DNA from: an uncultured Collinsella sp.
GTDB taxonomy: Bacteria > Actinomycetota > Coriobacteriia > Coriobacteriales > Coriobacteriaceae
Direction of reading: 5' to 3'
NCBI GenBank assembly: GCA_900541145.1
Contig: UQIH01000015.1
Span: 1-59,064, forward strand
Length of the DNA stretch: 59,064 bases
The notes under the pieces were generated by a model. That model was not told the DNA's origin. It ran no database searches and saw only the letters and a program-made list of their open reading frames with translations. Below, one piece after another: positions 10,202 through 19,939 of the stretch. A program made the translations under genes and the position numbers. How positions within the stretch are numbered: the first letter of the stretch is position 1; each line of letters begins with the position of its first letter.

Positions 10202-11108
10202 CGTGGGCTACTCCTTCAAAGAGGCAATCAGCCACTTCTTCCGTAACTGGACTACCTCGCTCGGCGCCGTCATCACGATCTTCCTTTCGCTGTTTATCAT
10301 CGGCCTGTTCATCATGGGCTCCGCGATGCTGAACTCCGTGATCGGCACCGTCGAGGATCAGGTTGTCATCAACGCGTTCATTAGCGATGACGCCGATCAG
10401 GCCGATGTTCAGGCTTTTGAGGCCGAGCTCAAGACGTGGAGCAACGTCAAGTCCGTGACCTATAAGGACAAGGACGACGCGCTGGCCGAGTATACGAGCA
10501 AGATGTCGGGTAACGCCGACGCCACCATGAGCGCGCTCGACGGCCAGAACCCGCTGCCCGCCTCGTTTGCGATTGAGATGGACGATCCGTCCAAGGTCGA
10601 GAGCACGGCCAAGAAGCTCAAGAAGAATGCCGACTTCCAAAAGATCGCGGATGACGGCGACGTCAACGCGAGTGTGCTGTACGGCCAGGAGGAAGTGAGC
10701 CGCCTGTTCCAGGTGACCAACTACATCCGCATCGCCGCCGTGGTGCTCGTTGGCCTTCTGACCTTTATCGCATTCATCTTCATCAACAACACGATTCGCC
10801 TGTCCATCACGGCGCGTCGTCGTGAGATTGCGATTATGCGTCTGGTCGGCGCCAGCAACGGCTTCATTCGTGGCCCGTTTATCACCGAGGGCGTGCTGCA
10901 GGCCATTTTGGGCTCGCTGCTTTCCATCGGCGTTCTGGAGCTGCTGCGCAATCTGATGATTCCGCGTCTGCAGGAGAGCATCGGCTGGATGTCGTTTGCC
11001 CTGCCGATGCAGTACTACCTGGTGACCTATGCTGCGCTGATTCTGGTCGGCGTGATTATCGGTCTCTTTGGTTCTGCCATCGCCATGCGCCGCTACCTGC
11101 GCGTGTAG
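10188..11108 (+). CDS. ftsX: Cell division protein FtsX
   Basis: A 306-residue membrane partner of FtsE. One membrane segment (GAVITIFLSLFIIGLFIMGSA, near residues 25-50) precedes an extracytoplasmic domain of about 140 residues, and three more segments follow from residue about 180 (YIRIAAVVLVGLLTFIAF, ITEGVLQAILGSLLSIGVL, YYLVTYAALILVGVIIGLFG). The cytoplasmic loop ARRREIAIMRLVGASNGFIRGPF is the FtsX coupling motif. It relays FtsE ATP hydrolysis to extracellular cell-wall hydrolases. Its start lies inside ftsE, so the two are translationally coupled. Confidence 0.95.
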   Translation: MAPTNVGYSFKEAISHFFRNWTTSLGAVITIFLSLFIIGLFIMGSAMLNSVIGTVEDQVVINAFISDDADQADVQAFEAELKTWSNVKSVTYKDKDDALAEYTSKMSGNADATMSALDGQNPLPASFAIEMDDPSKVESTAKKLKKNADFQKIADDGDVNASVLYGQEEVSRLFQVTNYIRIAAVVLVGLLTFIAFIFINNTIRLSITARRREIAIMRLVGASNGFIRGPFITEGVLQAILGSLLSIGVLELLRNLMIPRLQESIGWMSFALPMQYYLVTYAALILVGVIIGLFGSAIAMRRYLRV

Positions 11109-11132
11109 GCATGCCTGGAATTCATCCCTTCC

Positions 11133-11166
11133 AACGGGTCGTCTCTTATGGGGCGGCCCGTTTTTT
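11133..11166 (+). terminator. Terminator of ftsEX
   Basis: AACGGGTCGTC pairs with GGCGGCCCGTT (with G-T pairs), followed by T6. Confidence 0.85.
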
Positions 11167-11231
11167 GTCCCCTAGGGATCATTTGGGTAGACTCTTGGGA
11201 TGTAAACGGCAATCGATAGTTAGGAGGCGCC

Positions 11232-13367
11232 ATGGGGCGCAATAACAAGCATAAGCGTGGAGCTCGCAATAAGCGCGGGCCGGTGCGCAGCGAACGCCGT
11301 CCGAGCCTGACCGGGCGCGTGCAGCTCCATGAGCACAGCGCCTACGTTGTAACCGAAAACGGCGACTACAAGGTCATGGGCCGCGGTAAGCGTGAGATCA
11401 TGGACGGCGATACCGTTGCCGTGAGCATTAAGAACAGCCCGCATGGCGAGCGTCGCGCCGTGATCGAAGGCGTGGTTGAGCGCGCAGCCATAAGCGTGGT
11501 GGGCACGTACCAGACCGCCGGTCCGCTCGGTGTGATCGAGCCGCTCGATTCGCGTCTGAAGGCCGACTTCTTCATTCTGCCCGAGGATACCTCGGCGGAT
11601 CGTCTGGGCGTCCACCCGGGTGATGCCGTTGTCGCGCGCATTTTGACCTACCCGACGCGCCTGGAATCGGGTACCGTGACGATCGAACGCCGCATCGGCG
11701 GAGATGACGCGCCCGATTTGGGTGTTCAATATGTGATGGCGCGTTACGGCTATACCGATAGCTATCCCGAGGCCGCGCTGGACGAGGCCGAGGGGCTTTC
11801 GCTCGATGTGTCCGCGGCGCTTAAGGACCCGCTCCGCCGCGATCTGCGCGACCGCTTTGTCATCACGATCGACCCGGTCGACGCGCGCGACTTTGACGAT
11901 GCCATTTCGCTGGAGCGCACGCCCGAGGGTGGCTACAAGCTGGGTGTGCATATCGCCGACGTTTCACACTATGTGGCTTGGGACGGGCATATCGATCTTG
12001 AGGCTCGCCATCGCACGACATCGGTGTATCTGGCCGATCGCGTGCTTCCCATGCTGCCCGAACGCCTGTCCTGTGACCTGTGCTCGCTTCGCCCTGACGA
12101 GGACCGTCTTGCGTTTACCGTCGATATCGAGCTCGATGCACAGGGTCGCGTGCGGCATTACGATCCGTACCCCAGTGTGATTCGCTCGCGTGTGCGTATG
12201 GACTATGACGGCGCCGAGGCGCTGCTGGTGCGTGCCGGCGCGGTTGAGTATTCGGTGCTGGAGGGTGCAGCCGAGGATGTTGCGGCTGCCGAGACCTCGC
12301 GCGAGGAAGCGCTTGAGCGCGGCCTTGCGTGCGAGGAGGCCGCCCGCGGCTACAACATCGACCTCGGCGATTTCCTTGTCGCCGCTAACGAACTCGCCGA
12401 ACTTCGCCGTCGTATTCGTCGCGCCCGCGGCTCAGTCGATTTTGACACGGCCGAGATTCGCGCTCTATTGGATGAGGACGGAGTGCCCGTGCAGATTGTG
12501 GCGCGTGAGCGTTCGTGTGCCACGTCGCTTATCGAGGAAGCCATGCTGCTCGCCAACGAGTGCGTTGCAGAGTGGCTGGCAGACCGTGATATCGAGGCCT
12601 GCTATCGCGTGCATGAGGATCCGAGCCCCGATAGCCTGCACGGTGCTGCCGTTGCGCTGGCGCAGCTAGGCATCATCGACGATCGCCGTGCTGCCGGTAT
12701 TGCCCTGGGGAGCCCCGATGAGCTGCAAGCTGCAGTTGATGCTGCCGCCGGTACGGCCAACGCACCGCTCGTCAACACGCTGCTTCTGCGCAGCATGCAG
12801 CGCGCGCTGTACAAGCCGCGCAACGAGGGCCACTTTGCGCTCGCCGCGCCGTGCTACTGTCACTTTACGAGTCCCATCCGTCGCTACCCCGATCTGGTGG
12901 TGCACCGCGTGCTCAAACTGCAGTTGGCCTATGAGCAGCTCGGCGGCAAGGACGCCTTGGTCCGTACGCCGTGGCTGATCGGCAAGGGGCGCGAGTCGCT
13001 GCCGCGCATTCTGCCGCAGATCTGCCGCGCATGTAGCGATGCCGAGCGCGCGGCAGATGCCGCCAGCCATGCGACGCAAAAGATCAAGATTGCCCAGTAC
13101 TATGAGGATCGCCTGGGCGAGCGCTATGCCGGAACCGTCTCGTGGGTTAGCAGCATGGGCCTCTTTGTGCGCTTGGACCTGACGCAGGTCGAAGGCTTGG
13201 TTTCGATTAAGAGCCTGGGCAACGAGTGGTTCGAGTTCGACGAGGACGCGCTTACTCTGACGGGCGCCGACACAGGCACCCGTTACGAGCTGGGGCAGCG
13301 CGTGATTATCGAGGTCTCACGTGTCAATACCACGCGTGGGCACTTGGACTTCAAGCTTATCCATTAG
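11232..13367 (+). CDS. rnr: Ribonuclease R
   Basis: A 711-residue 3'-5' exoribonuclease of the RNB family. The N-terminus is a basic stretch (NNKHKRGARNKRGPVR) followed by cold-shock-like domains. The catalytic RNB domain shows DPVDARDFDDAISLE, whose aspartates bind magnesium. A C-terminal S1 domain (GERYAGTVSWVSSMGLFVRLD) follows. RNase R degrades structured RNA and acts in trans-translation with SmpB, which is encoded 9 kb downstream. RBS AGGAGG lies at 11222-11227 and the ATG at 11232. The protein lacks the long Lys-rich tail of the enterobacterial form. It is followed by a strong hairpin. Confidence 0.96.
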   Translation: MGRNNKHKRGARNKRGPVRSERRPSLTGRVQLHEHSAYVVTENGDYKVMGRGKREIMDGDTVAVSIKNSPHGERRAVIEGVVERAAISVVGTYQTAGPLGVIEPLDSRLKADFFILPEDTSADRLGVHPGDAVVARILTYPTRLESGTVTIERRIGGDDAPDLGVQYVMARYGYTDSYPEAALDEAEGLSLDVSAALKDPLRRDLRDRFVITIDPVDARDFDDAISLERTPEGGYKLGVHIADVSHYVAWDGHIDLEARHRTTSVYLADRVLPMLPERLSCDLCSLRPDEDRLAFTVDIELDAQGRVRHYDPYPSVIRSRVRMDYDGAEALLVRAGAVEYSVLEGAAEDVAAAETSREEALERGLACEEAARGYNIDLGDFLVAANELAELRRRIRRARGSVDFDTAEIRALLDEDGVPVQIVARERSCATSLIEEAMLLANECVAEWLADRDIEACYRVHEDPSPDSLHGAAVALAQLGIIDDRRAAGIALGSPDELQAAVDAAAGTANAPLVNTLLLRSMQRALYKPRNEGHFALAAPCYCHFTSPIRRYPDLVVHRVLKLQLAYEQLGGKDALVRTPWLIGKGRESLPRILPQICRACSDAERAADAASHATQKIKIAQYYEDRLGERYAGTVSWVSSMGLFVRLDLTQVEGLVSIKSLGNEWFEFDEDALTLTGADTGTRYELGQRVIIEVSRVNTTRGHLDFKLIH

Positions 13368-13392
13368 CCAAATCCCGACTCATGGTGGAGGA

Positions 13393-13428
13393 GCGGAGGG
13401 CGGCCTTTCGGGACCGCCCTCCGCATTT
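13393..13428 (+). terminator. Probable terminator of rnr
   Basis: An 11-bp perfect stem GCGGAGGGCGG/CCGCCCTCCGC followed by only a short ATTT tail. Confidence 0.75.
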
Positions 13429-13483
13429 GAATTGTGGCCACCTTACCGTCTGCCTGGCTGCCCGCTTGCCTGCTATTTGGGAG

Positions 13484-13526
13484 GTAAACCTACCAAAATA
13501 AACCTGTCCCTTTTTGGCAGGTTTAC
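13484..13526. repeat. Family E2 palindrome
   Basis: GTAAACCT (13484-13491) pairs with AGGTTTAC (13519-13526), and CCAAAA pairs with TTTTTGG just inside. The core reads AACCTGTCCC. The sequence closely resembles 1329-1372 upstream of secA. It lies 17 bp before the recombinase gene. Confidence 0.75.
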
Positions 13527-13543
13527 AAGAAAGCGGGGATGAG

Positions 13544-14149
13544 ATGGCGACGGTGTACGGTTATGCGCGGGTGAGTTCGCGCGATCAAAATCTTAATCGG
13601 CAGCTGGATGCGCTGGGCGCCTATGGCGTGGGCTCGGCGAATATTTATGCCGACCATGCGAGCGGCAAGGACTTCGATCGGCCGCATTATCGCGAGCTGC
13701 TACACGTCCTGGGAGACGGGGACGTGCTGGTGGTGCTTTCTATCGACCGACTTGGCCGTAATTACTCCGAGATTCTTGAGGAATGGCGACGCATTACCAA
13801 GGAGCTCGGGGTTGCCATTGTGGTGTTGGACATGCCATTGCTTGACACGCGCGTCAGGGCCAGCGGCGCGCCGGATGTGACCAACACCCTGATTGCCGAT
13901 ATTGTGCTGCAACTGCTGAGCTACGTGGCGCAGGTGGAGCGCGAGAATATCCATCGGCGCCAGGCGGAGGGAATTGCAGCGGCGCGGGCGCGAGGGGTTC
14001 GTTTCGGTCGACCTCGCAAGCCGTGCCCTCCTCAGTTTGAGCTGGTGCGCGATAGCTATGAGGCAGGCGATATTACCCGCAGCCAGGCAGCAAAGTGCCT
14101 GGGCGTGTGCGTGGGGACGTTCGATCGCTGGATGCGCGAGGCGGGGTAG
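13544..14149 (+). CDS. Serine recombinase (resolvase/invertase family)
   Basis: A 201-residue small serine recombinase. The N-terminal catalytic domain shows YGYARVSSRDQNLNRQLDAL with the nucleophilic serine, then LSIDRLGRNYSEILEEWRRIT, and the E-helix region VLQLLSYVAQVERENIHRRQAEGI. The C-terminus is a helix-turn-helix (DSYEAGDITRSQAAKCLGVC). The class performs site-specific inversion or resolution. No other mobile-element genes flank it, and no obvious pair of crossover sites is visible nearby except the palindrome at 13484. It may be a remnant of a transposon, or a DNA invertase acting elsewhere. ATG 13544 was chosen over earlier in-frame codons that fall inside the palindrome. Confidence 0.92.
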   Translation: MATVYGYARVSSRDQNLNRQLDALGAYGVGSANIYADHASGKDFDRPHYRELLHVLGDGDVLVVLSIDRLGRNYSEILEEWRRITKELGVAIVVLDMPLLDTRVRASGAPDVTNTLIADIVLQLLSYVAQVERENIHRRQAEGIAAARARGVRFGRPRKPCPPQFELVRDSYEAGDITRSQAAKCLGVCVGTFDRWMREAG

Positions 14150-14252
14150 GGGTTTGCGTCGCTTTGTCGCTTCCTGTTGCGATTCAAATTTTGATACGGT
14201 GACGATGCCATTTGGGGCTACACTCGCTGATATTCAAAAAAGAGGTTGGCCC

Positions 14253-14834
14253 TTGGCGCGCGTAAAACAAATAATCGGATGGACCGCAATTGTTCTGTTC
14301 GTTGCAACGCTGGCGGGCATCTGGGTGCTGACGGAGCAAAATGCGGTGGAGACGTCGTTGCTGAGCGAGTCCACCGCGCGTGTGGTGGAGGGTCAGGCTA
14401 CGGGCGTTCAGGCTGCTGATGCCACGGGTGAAGCCCAGACAGAGAACGGAATGACCGGGGGCGCCGATTCGGCTGCCTCGAATGTCCGGTCTGGCCGACT
14501 TGCTTCCATTCGCATGTGGGTGGGCACAAACGTCCGTCGCGTTGCCCATACCGTAGAGTTTTTCTTCGTCGGATTATTCGCCTCCGTGGTCGTGGTCTGC
14601 TTTTCCAGGCGTCCGTGGAGCGTATGCTCCCGTTGCGTGCCCGTATTGCTCTTTTGCGCCGCCTGCTCCGTTGGCGATCAGGTACATAAGATCTTTGTTC
14701 CCGGCAGGCATTTCGACGTTATCGATTTAGGATTCGATGCTGCGGGCTATGTCACCGCCATGCTGTTGGTATTGCTGGCGGCGGCGTTGGTGCGCCATGC
14801 GACTCGGCCGATCGGCGCCCATGCGAGGCACTAG
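14253..14834 (+). CDS. VanZ-like membrane protein
   Basis: A 193-residue protein. A first membrane helix (IIGWTAIVLFVATLAGIWV) is followed by an Ala/Thr/Gly-rich loop of about 50 residues, then the VanZ-like core: RRVAHTVEFFFVGLFA, the charged motif SVGDQVHKIFVPGRHFDVIDLGFD and a last helix. VanZ proteins affect teicoplanin susceptibility in enterococci, but most homologues are uncharacterised. The start is uncertain: TTG 14253 has the RBS AGAGG at seven bases, while ATG 14205 is in frame without a clear RBS. It ends in a terminator-like hairpin. Confidence 0.75.
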   Translation: MARVKQIIGWTAIVLFVATLAGIWVLTEQNAVETSLLSESTARVVEGQATGVQAADATGEAQTENGMTGGADSAASNVRSGRLASIRMWVGTNVRRVAHTVEFFFVGLFASVVVVCFSRRPWSVCSRCVPVLLFCAACSVGDQVHKIFVPGRHFDVIDLGFDAAGYVTAMLLVLLAAALVRHATRPIGAHARH

Positions 14835-14915
14835 CCGGTAACAAACCCGTTTCTGATAATGCGACTTCGTTGAATTATTTTGTGTCGTGCGTATTTCCGA
14901 GCGGTCGGATTTGAG

Positions 14916-14943
14916 GGGCGAGCGGTAGAACGCTCGCCCTTTG
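14916..14943 (+). terminator. Terminator after VanZ-like gene
   Basis: A 9-bp perfect stem GGGCGAGCG/CGCTCGCCC followed by TTT. Confidence 0.7.
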
Positions 14944-14964
14944 TGCGCCACGATGCGGCACAAT

Positions 14965-14993
14965 GTACCGCAAAAGCTGTTTGTATCCGGTAC
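14965..14993. promoter_or_regulatory. Possible operator dyad upstream of murR
   Basis: GTACCG and CGGTAC are separated by 17 bp, 45 bp before the murR start. RpiR-family regulators bind such dyads near their own promoter, but no clear -35/-10 pair is visible here. Confidence 0.3.
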
Positions 14994-15038
14994 GAATCGT
15001 TCGTTGGTCTTTAATTCTTCTCAACGGAGGTGTTTGAG

Positions 15039-15890
15039 ATGGCAAACGGATTGCTTTTGCGGCTTCGCGAGCGTGAGCTCAGCGCGAGCCCGGCGGAACG
15101 CAATGTCATCGCATATGTAAGCGCTCATCCGCACGAGGTGGTCGGGCTGTCCGTCCGCGGTCTTGCCGATGTCACGTTCTCCTCGCCCTCGAGCATTTTG
15201 CGCTTTTGCAAGCGTTTGGGTTTTGCGGGCTACAAGGAGTTCCAGCGCGAACTGATTGCCGAGCTGGCGCTCTTAGGTGACAAGAAAGACGTAGCCCTCG
15301 AGGACATCTCCATGGATGACAGCGTCGAACGTATCGTGGGGAAGGTGATGAAAAGCAACGTGCGCACGATTGAGGCGACGGCGCGAACGCTCGATTACAC
15401 CGTCTTGGAGCGATGCGCGGCCCGTCTTAAGCGGGCACGCGCGGTCAATCTGTTCGGTATTGGTGCTTCTCGTTTGGTCGCGCACGACCTGGCGCAAAAG
15501 CTCATGCGTGTCGACAAAGAGTGCCATCTGTACGACGACTGGCATGATCAGCTCTTATGTGCCAAGAACATGCATGAGGGCGATATGGCAATCGCCTTTA
15601 GCTACTCGGGCTTGACGCAAGAGGTGCTGGACTGCACCGCCGAGGCTCAACGTCACAACTGTCCCGTTGCGGCCGTTACCAAAGTAGATGGATCATCCAA
15701 GCTTGCCACCATGGCCGATGCCGTGCTCGGCGTTGCTGCGAGTGAACCCTTGGTCCGCAGCGGTGCCATGGCTTCGCGTATGGCCCAGCTTATGGTTGTC
15801 GATGCCCTGTACGCTGCTTACGTTGCCAGCGACTACGAACGGGCGACGCATGTCATTAAACAAAACTACATCGAGAAACAGGAAAGATGA
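15039..15890 (+). CDS. murR: RpiR-family regulator of MurNAc use (MurR-like)
   Basis: A 283-residue protein: an N-terminal HTH of the RpiR type (residues about 5-80; SPAERNVIAYVSAHP, FSSPSSILRFCKRLGFAGYKEFQRELI) and a SIS sugar-phosphate domain (about 115-245; RAVNLFGIGASRLVAHDLAQKL, AIAFSYSGLTQEVLDCTAEA). MurR of E. coli and S. aureus senses MurNAc-6-phosphate. It is the first gene of a murR-murQ-murP-mupG cluster, which supports that ligand. The ATG at 15039 has the RBS GGAGG at eight bases; a GTG at 15030 overlaps that RBS. murQ starts 10 bp after its stop. Confidence 0.88.
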   Translation: MANGLLLRLRERELSASPAERNVIAYVSAHPHEVVGLSVRGLADVTFSSPSSILRFCKRLGFAGYKEFQRELIAELALLGDKKDVALEDISMDDSVERIVGKVMKSNVRTIEATARTLDYTVLERCAARLKRARAVNLFGIGASRLVAHDLAQKLMRVDKECHLYDDWHDQLLCAKNMHEGDMAIAFSYSGLTQEVLDCTAEAQRHNCPVAAVTKVDGSSKLATMADAVLGVAASEPLVRSGAMASRMAQLMVVDALYAAYVASDYERATHVIKQNYIEKQER

Positions 15891-15900
15891 GGTGAATGAA

Positions 15901-16824
<924 letters not shown>

Positions 16825-16881
16825 GTGCGCGGCGTGAGCTGATATGACATCCAGACGAGATACCCAATACAAGGAGGAGTT

Positions 16882-18312
16882 ATGACGAACAAAGAGCTGG
16901 CTCAAAAGCTGCTGGACCTTTTGGGCGGTAAAGACAACGTGCTGGCAAACGCGGCGTGCATGACGCGCCTGCGCGTGACCGTCAAAGACGCGGGCAACGT
17001 CGACACGGAGGGCATTAAGGCACTCGACGGCGTGATGGGCCTGGTCGAGGACGACACGATGCAGATCGTGCTGGGTCCGGGCAAGGTGAATAAGGTGCTC
17101 GAGGAGTTCTCCAAGCTCACTGGCCTTGCGAAAGGCGTTGCCGACGAGAGCGTGGTTGACGCTGCGGCCACAAACAAGGCCGCGCAGAAGGCCAAGTACG
17201 AGTCTAAGCCGGTTCAGGCCTTCCTCAAGAAGATTTCCAATGTCTTCGTCGCCCTGCTTCCCGGCATCATTGCGGCTGGCCTCATCAACGGTATCTGCAA
17301 CGTCATTAACGTCTCGACTGCAGGAGCGCTTGCAGGCGAGTGGTGGTACCAGGGCATTCGTTCCATGGGCTGGGCCCTGTTTGCCTATCTGCCCATCTTG
17401 GTGGGCTATAACGCGGCACGTGAGTTTGGTGGCTCCGCTGCGCTGGGCGGCATCGCCGGCATGATGTGTATCGCCAACAGCGCCATGCCCCTGCTTGCGC
17501 CTGGCGCGGCTGATCCTGCCACTGCCATTCTGCTGCCGCTTACCAGTGCGCAGTACAACCCCGCAGCGGGCGGCATGATCGCGGCTCTCATCGCTGGCGC
17601 ATTTTTTGCCTGGATGGAGCGTCAGATTCGCAAGGTTATGCCCAACGCACTCGACACGTTCTTGTCCCCGCTGCTGGTGCTCATCATCGGCGCCTTTGCT
17701 CTGATGCTCGTCATCCAGCCGGTTGGCGCATGGCTGACGACTGCCATCTTTAGCGTTTTGACCTTTATCTTCGAGAAGCTGGGCGTCCTGGGCGGCTATA
17801 TCCTGTCGGCAGGCTTCTTGCCGCTGGTTTCCGTCGGCCTGCATCAGGCGCTCACGCCGATCCACGCTATGCTCAACGATCCCGACGGCGCTACCAAGGG
17901 TATCAATTACCTGCTTCCCATCCTTATGATGGCTGGCGGCGGCCAGGTCGGTGCCGGTTTGGCGCTGTACTTTAAGACCAAGAACGCCAAGCTCAAGAAG
18001 TACGTCGCAGAGTCCATTCCCGTTGGAATCCTGGGTGTGGGAGAGCCTCTGATGTATGCTGTTACGCTGCCGCTCGTTCGTCCGTTTGTGACGGCCTGCC
18101 TGGGTGCCGGATTTGGCGGCGCGCTCGCGGCGCTGCTTCACATCGGCACGGTTTCTCAGGGCGTTTCCGGTCTGTTTGGCCTGCTGATCGTCGTTCCTGG
18201 CCAGCAGCTCGGCTACGTTGCCGCTATGCTGCTTGCCTATGCCGCTGGCTTTGTCCTGACGTGGTTCTTTGGCGTCGACGAGCAGAAGATCAACGAGTTC
18301 TTTGGCGAGTAG
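16882..18312 (+). CDS. murP: PTS transporter EIIBC, N-acetylmuramic acid type
   Basis: A 476-residue PTS permease. Residues 1-80 are an EIIB domain with the phosphorylated cysteine in NAACMTRLRVTVKD (C26). An EIIC domain of about ten membrane helices follows (PGIIAAGLINGICNVI, GGIAGMMCIANS, VGILGVGEPLMYAVTLPLVRPF, where GVGEPLMYAV is the conserved substrate loop). No EIIA is attached, as in MurP, which uses a glucose-type EIIA made elsewhere. It imports MurNAc, possibly as a GlcNAc-MurNAc disaccharide, with phosphorylation. RBS AAGGAGG, ATG 16882. The specificity call comes from its neighbours murQ, murR and mupG. Confidence 0.9.
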   Translation: MTNKELAQKLLDLLGGKDNVLANAACMTRLRVTVKDAGNVDTEGIKALDGVMGLVEDDTMQIVLGPGKVNKVLEEFSKLTGLAKGVADESVVDAAATNKAAQKAKYESKPVQAFLKKISNVFVALLPGIIAAGLINGICNVINVSTAGALAGEWWYQGIRSMGWALFAYLPILVGYNAAREFGGSAALGGIAGMMCIANSAMPLLAPGAADPATAILLPLTSAQYNPAAGGMIAALIAGAFFAWMERQIRKVMPNALDTFLSPLLVLIIGAFALMLVIQPVGAWLTTAIFSVLTFIFEKLGVLGGYILSAGFLPLVSVGLHQALTPIHAMLNDPDGATKGINYLLPILMMAGGGQVGAGLALYFKTKNAKLKKYVAESIPVGILGVGEPLMYAVTLPLVRPFVTACLGAGFGGALAALLHIGTVSQGVSGLFGLLIVVPGQQLGYVAAMLLAYAAGFVLTWFFGVDEQKINEFFGE

Positions 18313-18379
18313 TTTGATATCGCGAGCCGTGTTGCTCAGGGCTCGCGGCGCGCGGCAGATTTCTTGATGATATGGTTGT

Positions 18380-18413
18380 GCCGGCGGGGCTAACTGCTCC
18401 GCCGGCCTTTTTT
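18380..18413 (+). terminator. Terminator or attenuator between murP and mupG
   Basis: An 11-bp stem GCCGGCGGGGC/GCTCCGCCGGC with CTTTTTT. The RBS of mupG (AAAGGAG, 18414-18420) begins directly after it, so mupG may be expressed by partial read-through at lower level. Confidence 0.8.
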
Positions 18414-18429
18414 AAAGGAGCGTTGAAGC

Positions 18430-19482
18430 GTGAAAACGGGTATTTCGATCTATCTTTCCAGCCCTCTGCAGGATATTGAGCGGACGATTGAGCGTGGTGC
18501 CGCGGCGGGTGCGCGCTATGCGTTCACCTCGCTGCATATTCCCGAGGATGGGGGAGCGGCGTATGCCGATAAGGTCCGTCATGTGCTGTCGCTGCTTTCC
18601 GCCCGCGGCATTGCGCTCATTGCCGACGTGGGGCCTCGCACGTGCGATTTGCTCGGGCTTGAGCGCATCGAGGACCTGCGCGATCTGGGGTTGGAATACC
18701 TTCGTTTGGACTATGGCTTTAGCGCCCAGCGGGTCGCGGAGCTGTCCGGTGTATTTCGCATCGTGGTCAATGCATCGACAGTGAGTTCTGATGAAATCGC
18801 ATCGTGGCGTGAGGCCGGTGCCGATGTGACTCGTTTTGCCGCCTGCCACAATTTTTACCCCAAGCCTTATACCGGTTTAGCTCTGGAGGACATTGCTCGG
18901 GTGAATCTTCGTCTTGCGGCGCTTGGATTCGAAATCATGGCTTTTGTGCCGGGTGATGCTAACGTTCGCGGGCCGGTATTCGAGGGACTGCCGACGGTCG
19001 AGGCGCAGCGCGGTCGCGCGTCAAAGGTTGCCCTCAATATGCTTGAGCTTGCACATGGCGCCGATTGCGACATTGTGTTGGTCGGCGACCCCGATCTTTC
19101 CGATGCGGGCTGGGCGCAGTTTGCTCAAGTTTCCGCCGGATACGTGGATTTGCAATGCGAGCTTGAGCCCGGGTATGCCTATGTGCGCGGGCAGATTCAT
19201 CACGACCGGCCCGACTCGAGCGTCCTCATCTTTAGGTCTCAGGAGTCACGTACGAAGTTTAAGCCGGATTCCGTGCCGACGGATGCCGGAGCCGGCCTGC
19301 CGCGAAAGGCGGGGTCGATCGCTGTGAGCAATAGCGGATATGGGCGCTACGAAGGCGAGCTTGAGATTGCGCGGGTTGATCTTCCCGGTGACGAGCGCAT
19401 GAACGTTGCGGGCCATATCACGCCCGAAGCAATGGAACTGCTGCCGTTTATCAAGCACGGATTCGGGGTACGGTTCGTTTAA
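18430..19482 (+). CDS. mupG: 6-phospho-N-acetylmuramidase (MupG family, DUF871)
   Basis: A 350-residue protein of the DUF871/MupG family. The N-terminal part is a TIM barrel (GISIYLSSPLQDIERTIERG, FTSLHIPEDGG, LIADVGPRTCDLLG, LRLDYGFSAQR, CHNFYPKPYTGL, AFVPGD) and the C-terminal part a small beta domain (VSNSGYGRYEGELEIARVDLP). In S. aureus, MupG hydrolyses MurNAc-6-phosphate-GlcNAc, made by a PTS from the disaccharide, and its gene is clustered with murQ, murP and murR; the same four genes occur here in another order. The start is GTG 18430 after AAAGGAG. Location in the cytoplasm fits the lack of a signal peptide. Confidence 0.9.
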   Translation: MKTGISIYLSSPLQDIERTIERGAAAGARYAFTSLHIPEDGGAAYADKVRHVLSLLSARGIALIADVGPRTCDLLGLERIEDLRDLGLEYLRLDYGFSAQRVAELSGVFRIVVNASTVSSDEIASWREAGADVTRFAACHNFYPKPYTGLALEDIARVNLRLAALGFEIMAFVPGDANVRGPVFEGLPTVEAQRGRASKVALNMLELAHGADCDIVLVGDPDLSDAGWAQFAQVSAGYVDLQCELEPGYAYVRGQIHHDRPDSSVLIFRSQESRTKFKPDSVPTDAGAGLPRKAGSIAVSNSGYGRYEGELEIARVDLPGDERMNVAGHITPEAMELLPFIKHGFGVRFV

Positions 19483-19574
19483 CGTGTGACCCGCGGGCTA
19501 CAATTGGCCCACCATACGAAGGCGCCTCGCGTGGCGTGTGCCTGCGTTGGCCGATCTATATTCGGAGGATTCCC

Positions 19575-19934
19575 ATGACCGTACTGTTTGTTGAATATCC
19601 CAAGTGCTCGACCTGTAAGAAGGCCAAGGCATGGCTGGACGAACATGGGGTAGAGTATATCGACCGCGATATCGTTTTGGACAACCCCACGGCCGATGAG
19701 CTTGCGACCTGGATTGCTCGTTCGGGGCTGCCGGTGCGGCGCTTCTTTAATTCGTCGGGCATGAAATATCGAGAGCTGGGCCTGAAGGCGCGTCTGGATG
19801 CGGGCATGACGGATCGGGAGTGCTATGAGCTGCTGGCGACCGACGGCATGCTGGTCAAGCGTCCGCTGCTGGTGGGCGACGACTTTGCGATTCCCGGCTT
19901 TAGGGAATCGGCTTGGGCCGAGGCGTTGCTGTAG
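19575..19934 (+). CDS. Spx/ArsC-family thioredoxin-fold protein
   Basis: A 119-residue protein with MTVLFVEYPKCSTCKKAKAWLDEHG: a CxxC pair (CSTC) at the position used by ArsC/Spx/YffB proteins, then VEYIDRDIVLDNPTADELATWIARSG and a cis-proline region LVKRPLLVGDDFAIPGF. Such proteins act as arsenate reductases, as transcription factors binding RNA polymerase, or as uncharacterised reductases. The absence of an ars context argues against arsenate reduction; the YffB/Spx group fits better. RBS GGAGG precedes ATG 19575. A cluster of palindromes begins immediately after the stop. Confidence 0.88.
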   Translation: MTVLFVEYPKCSTCKKAKAWLDEHGVEYIDRDIVLDNPTADELATWIARSGLPVRRFFNSSGMKYRELGLKARLDAGMTDRECYELLATDGMLVKRPLLVGDDFAIPGFRESAWAEALL

Positions 19935-19939
19935 CGGCT

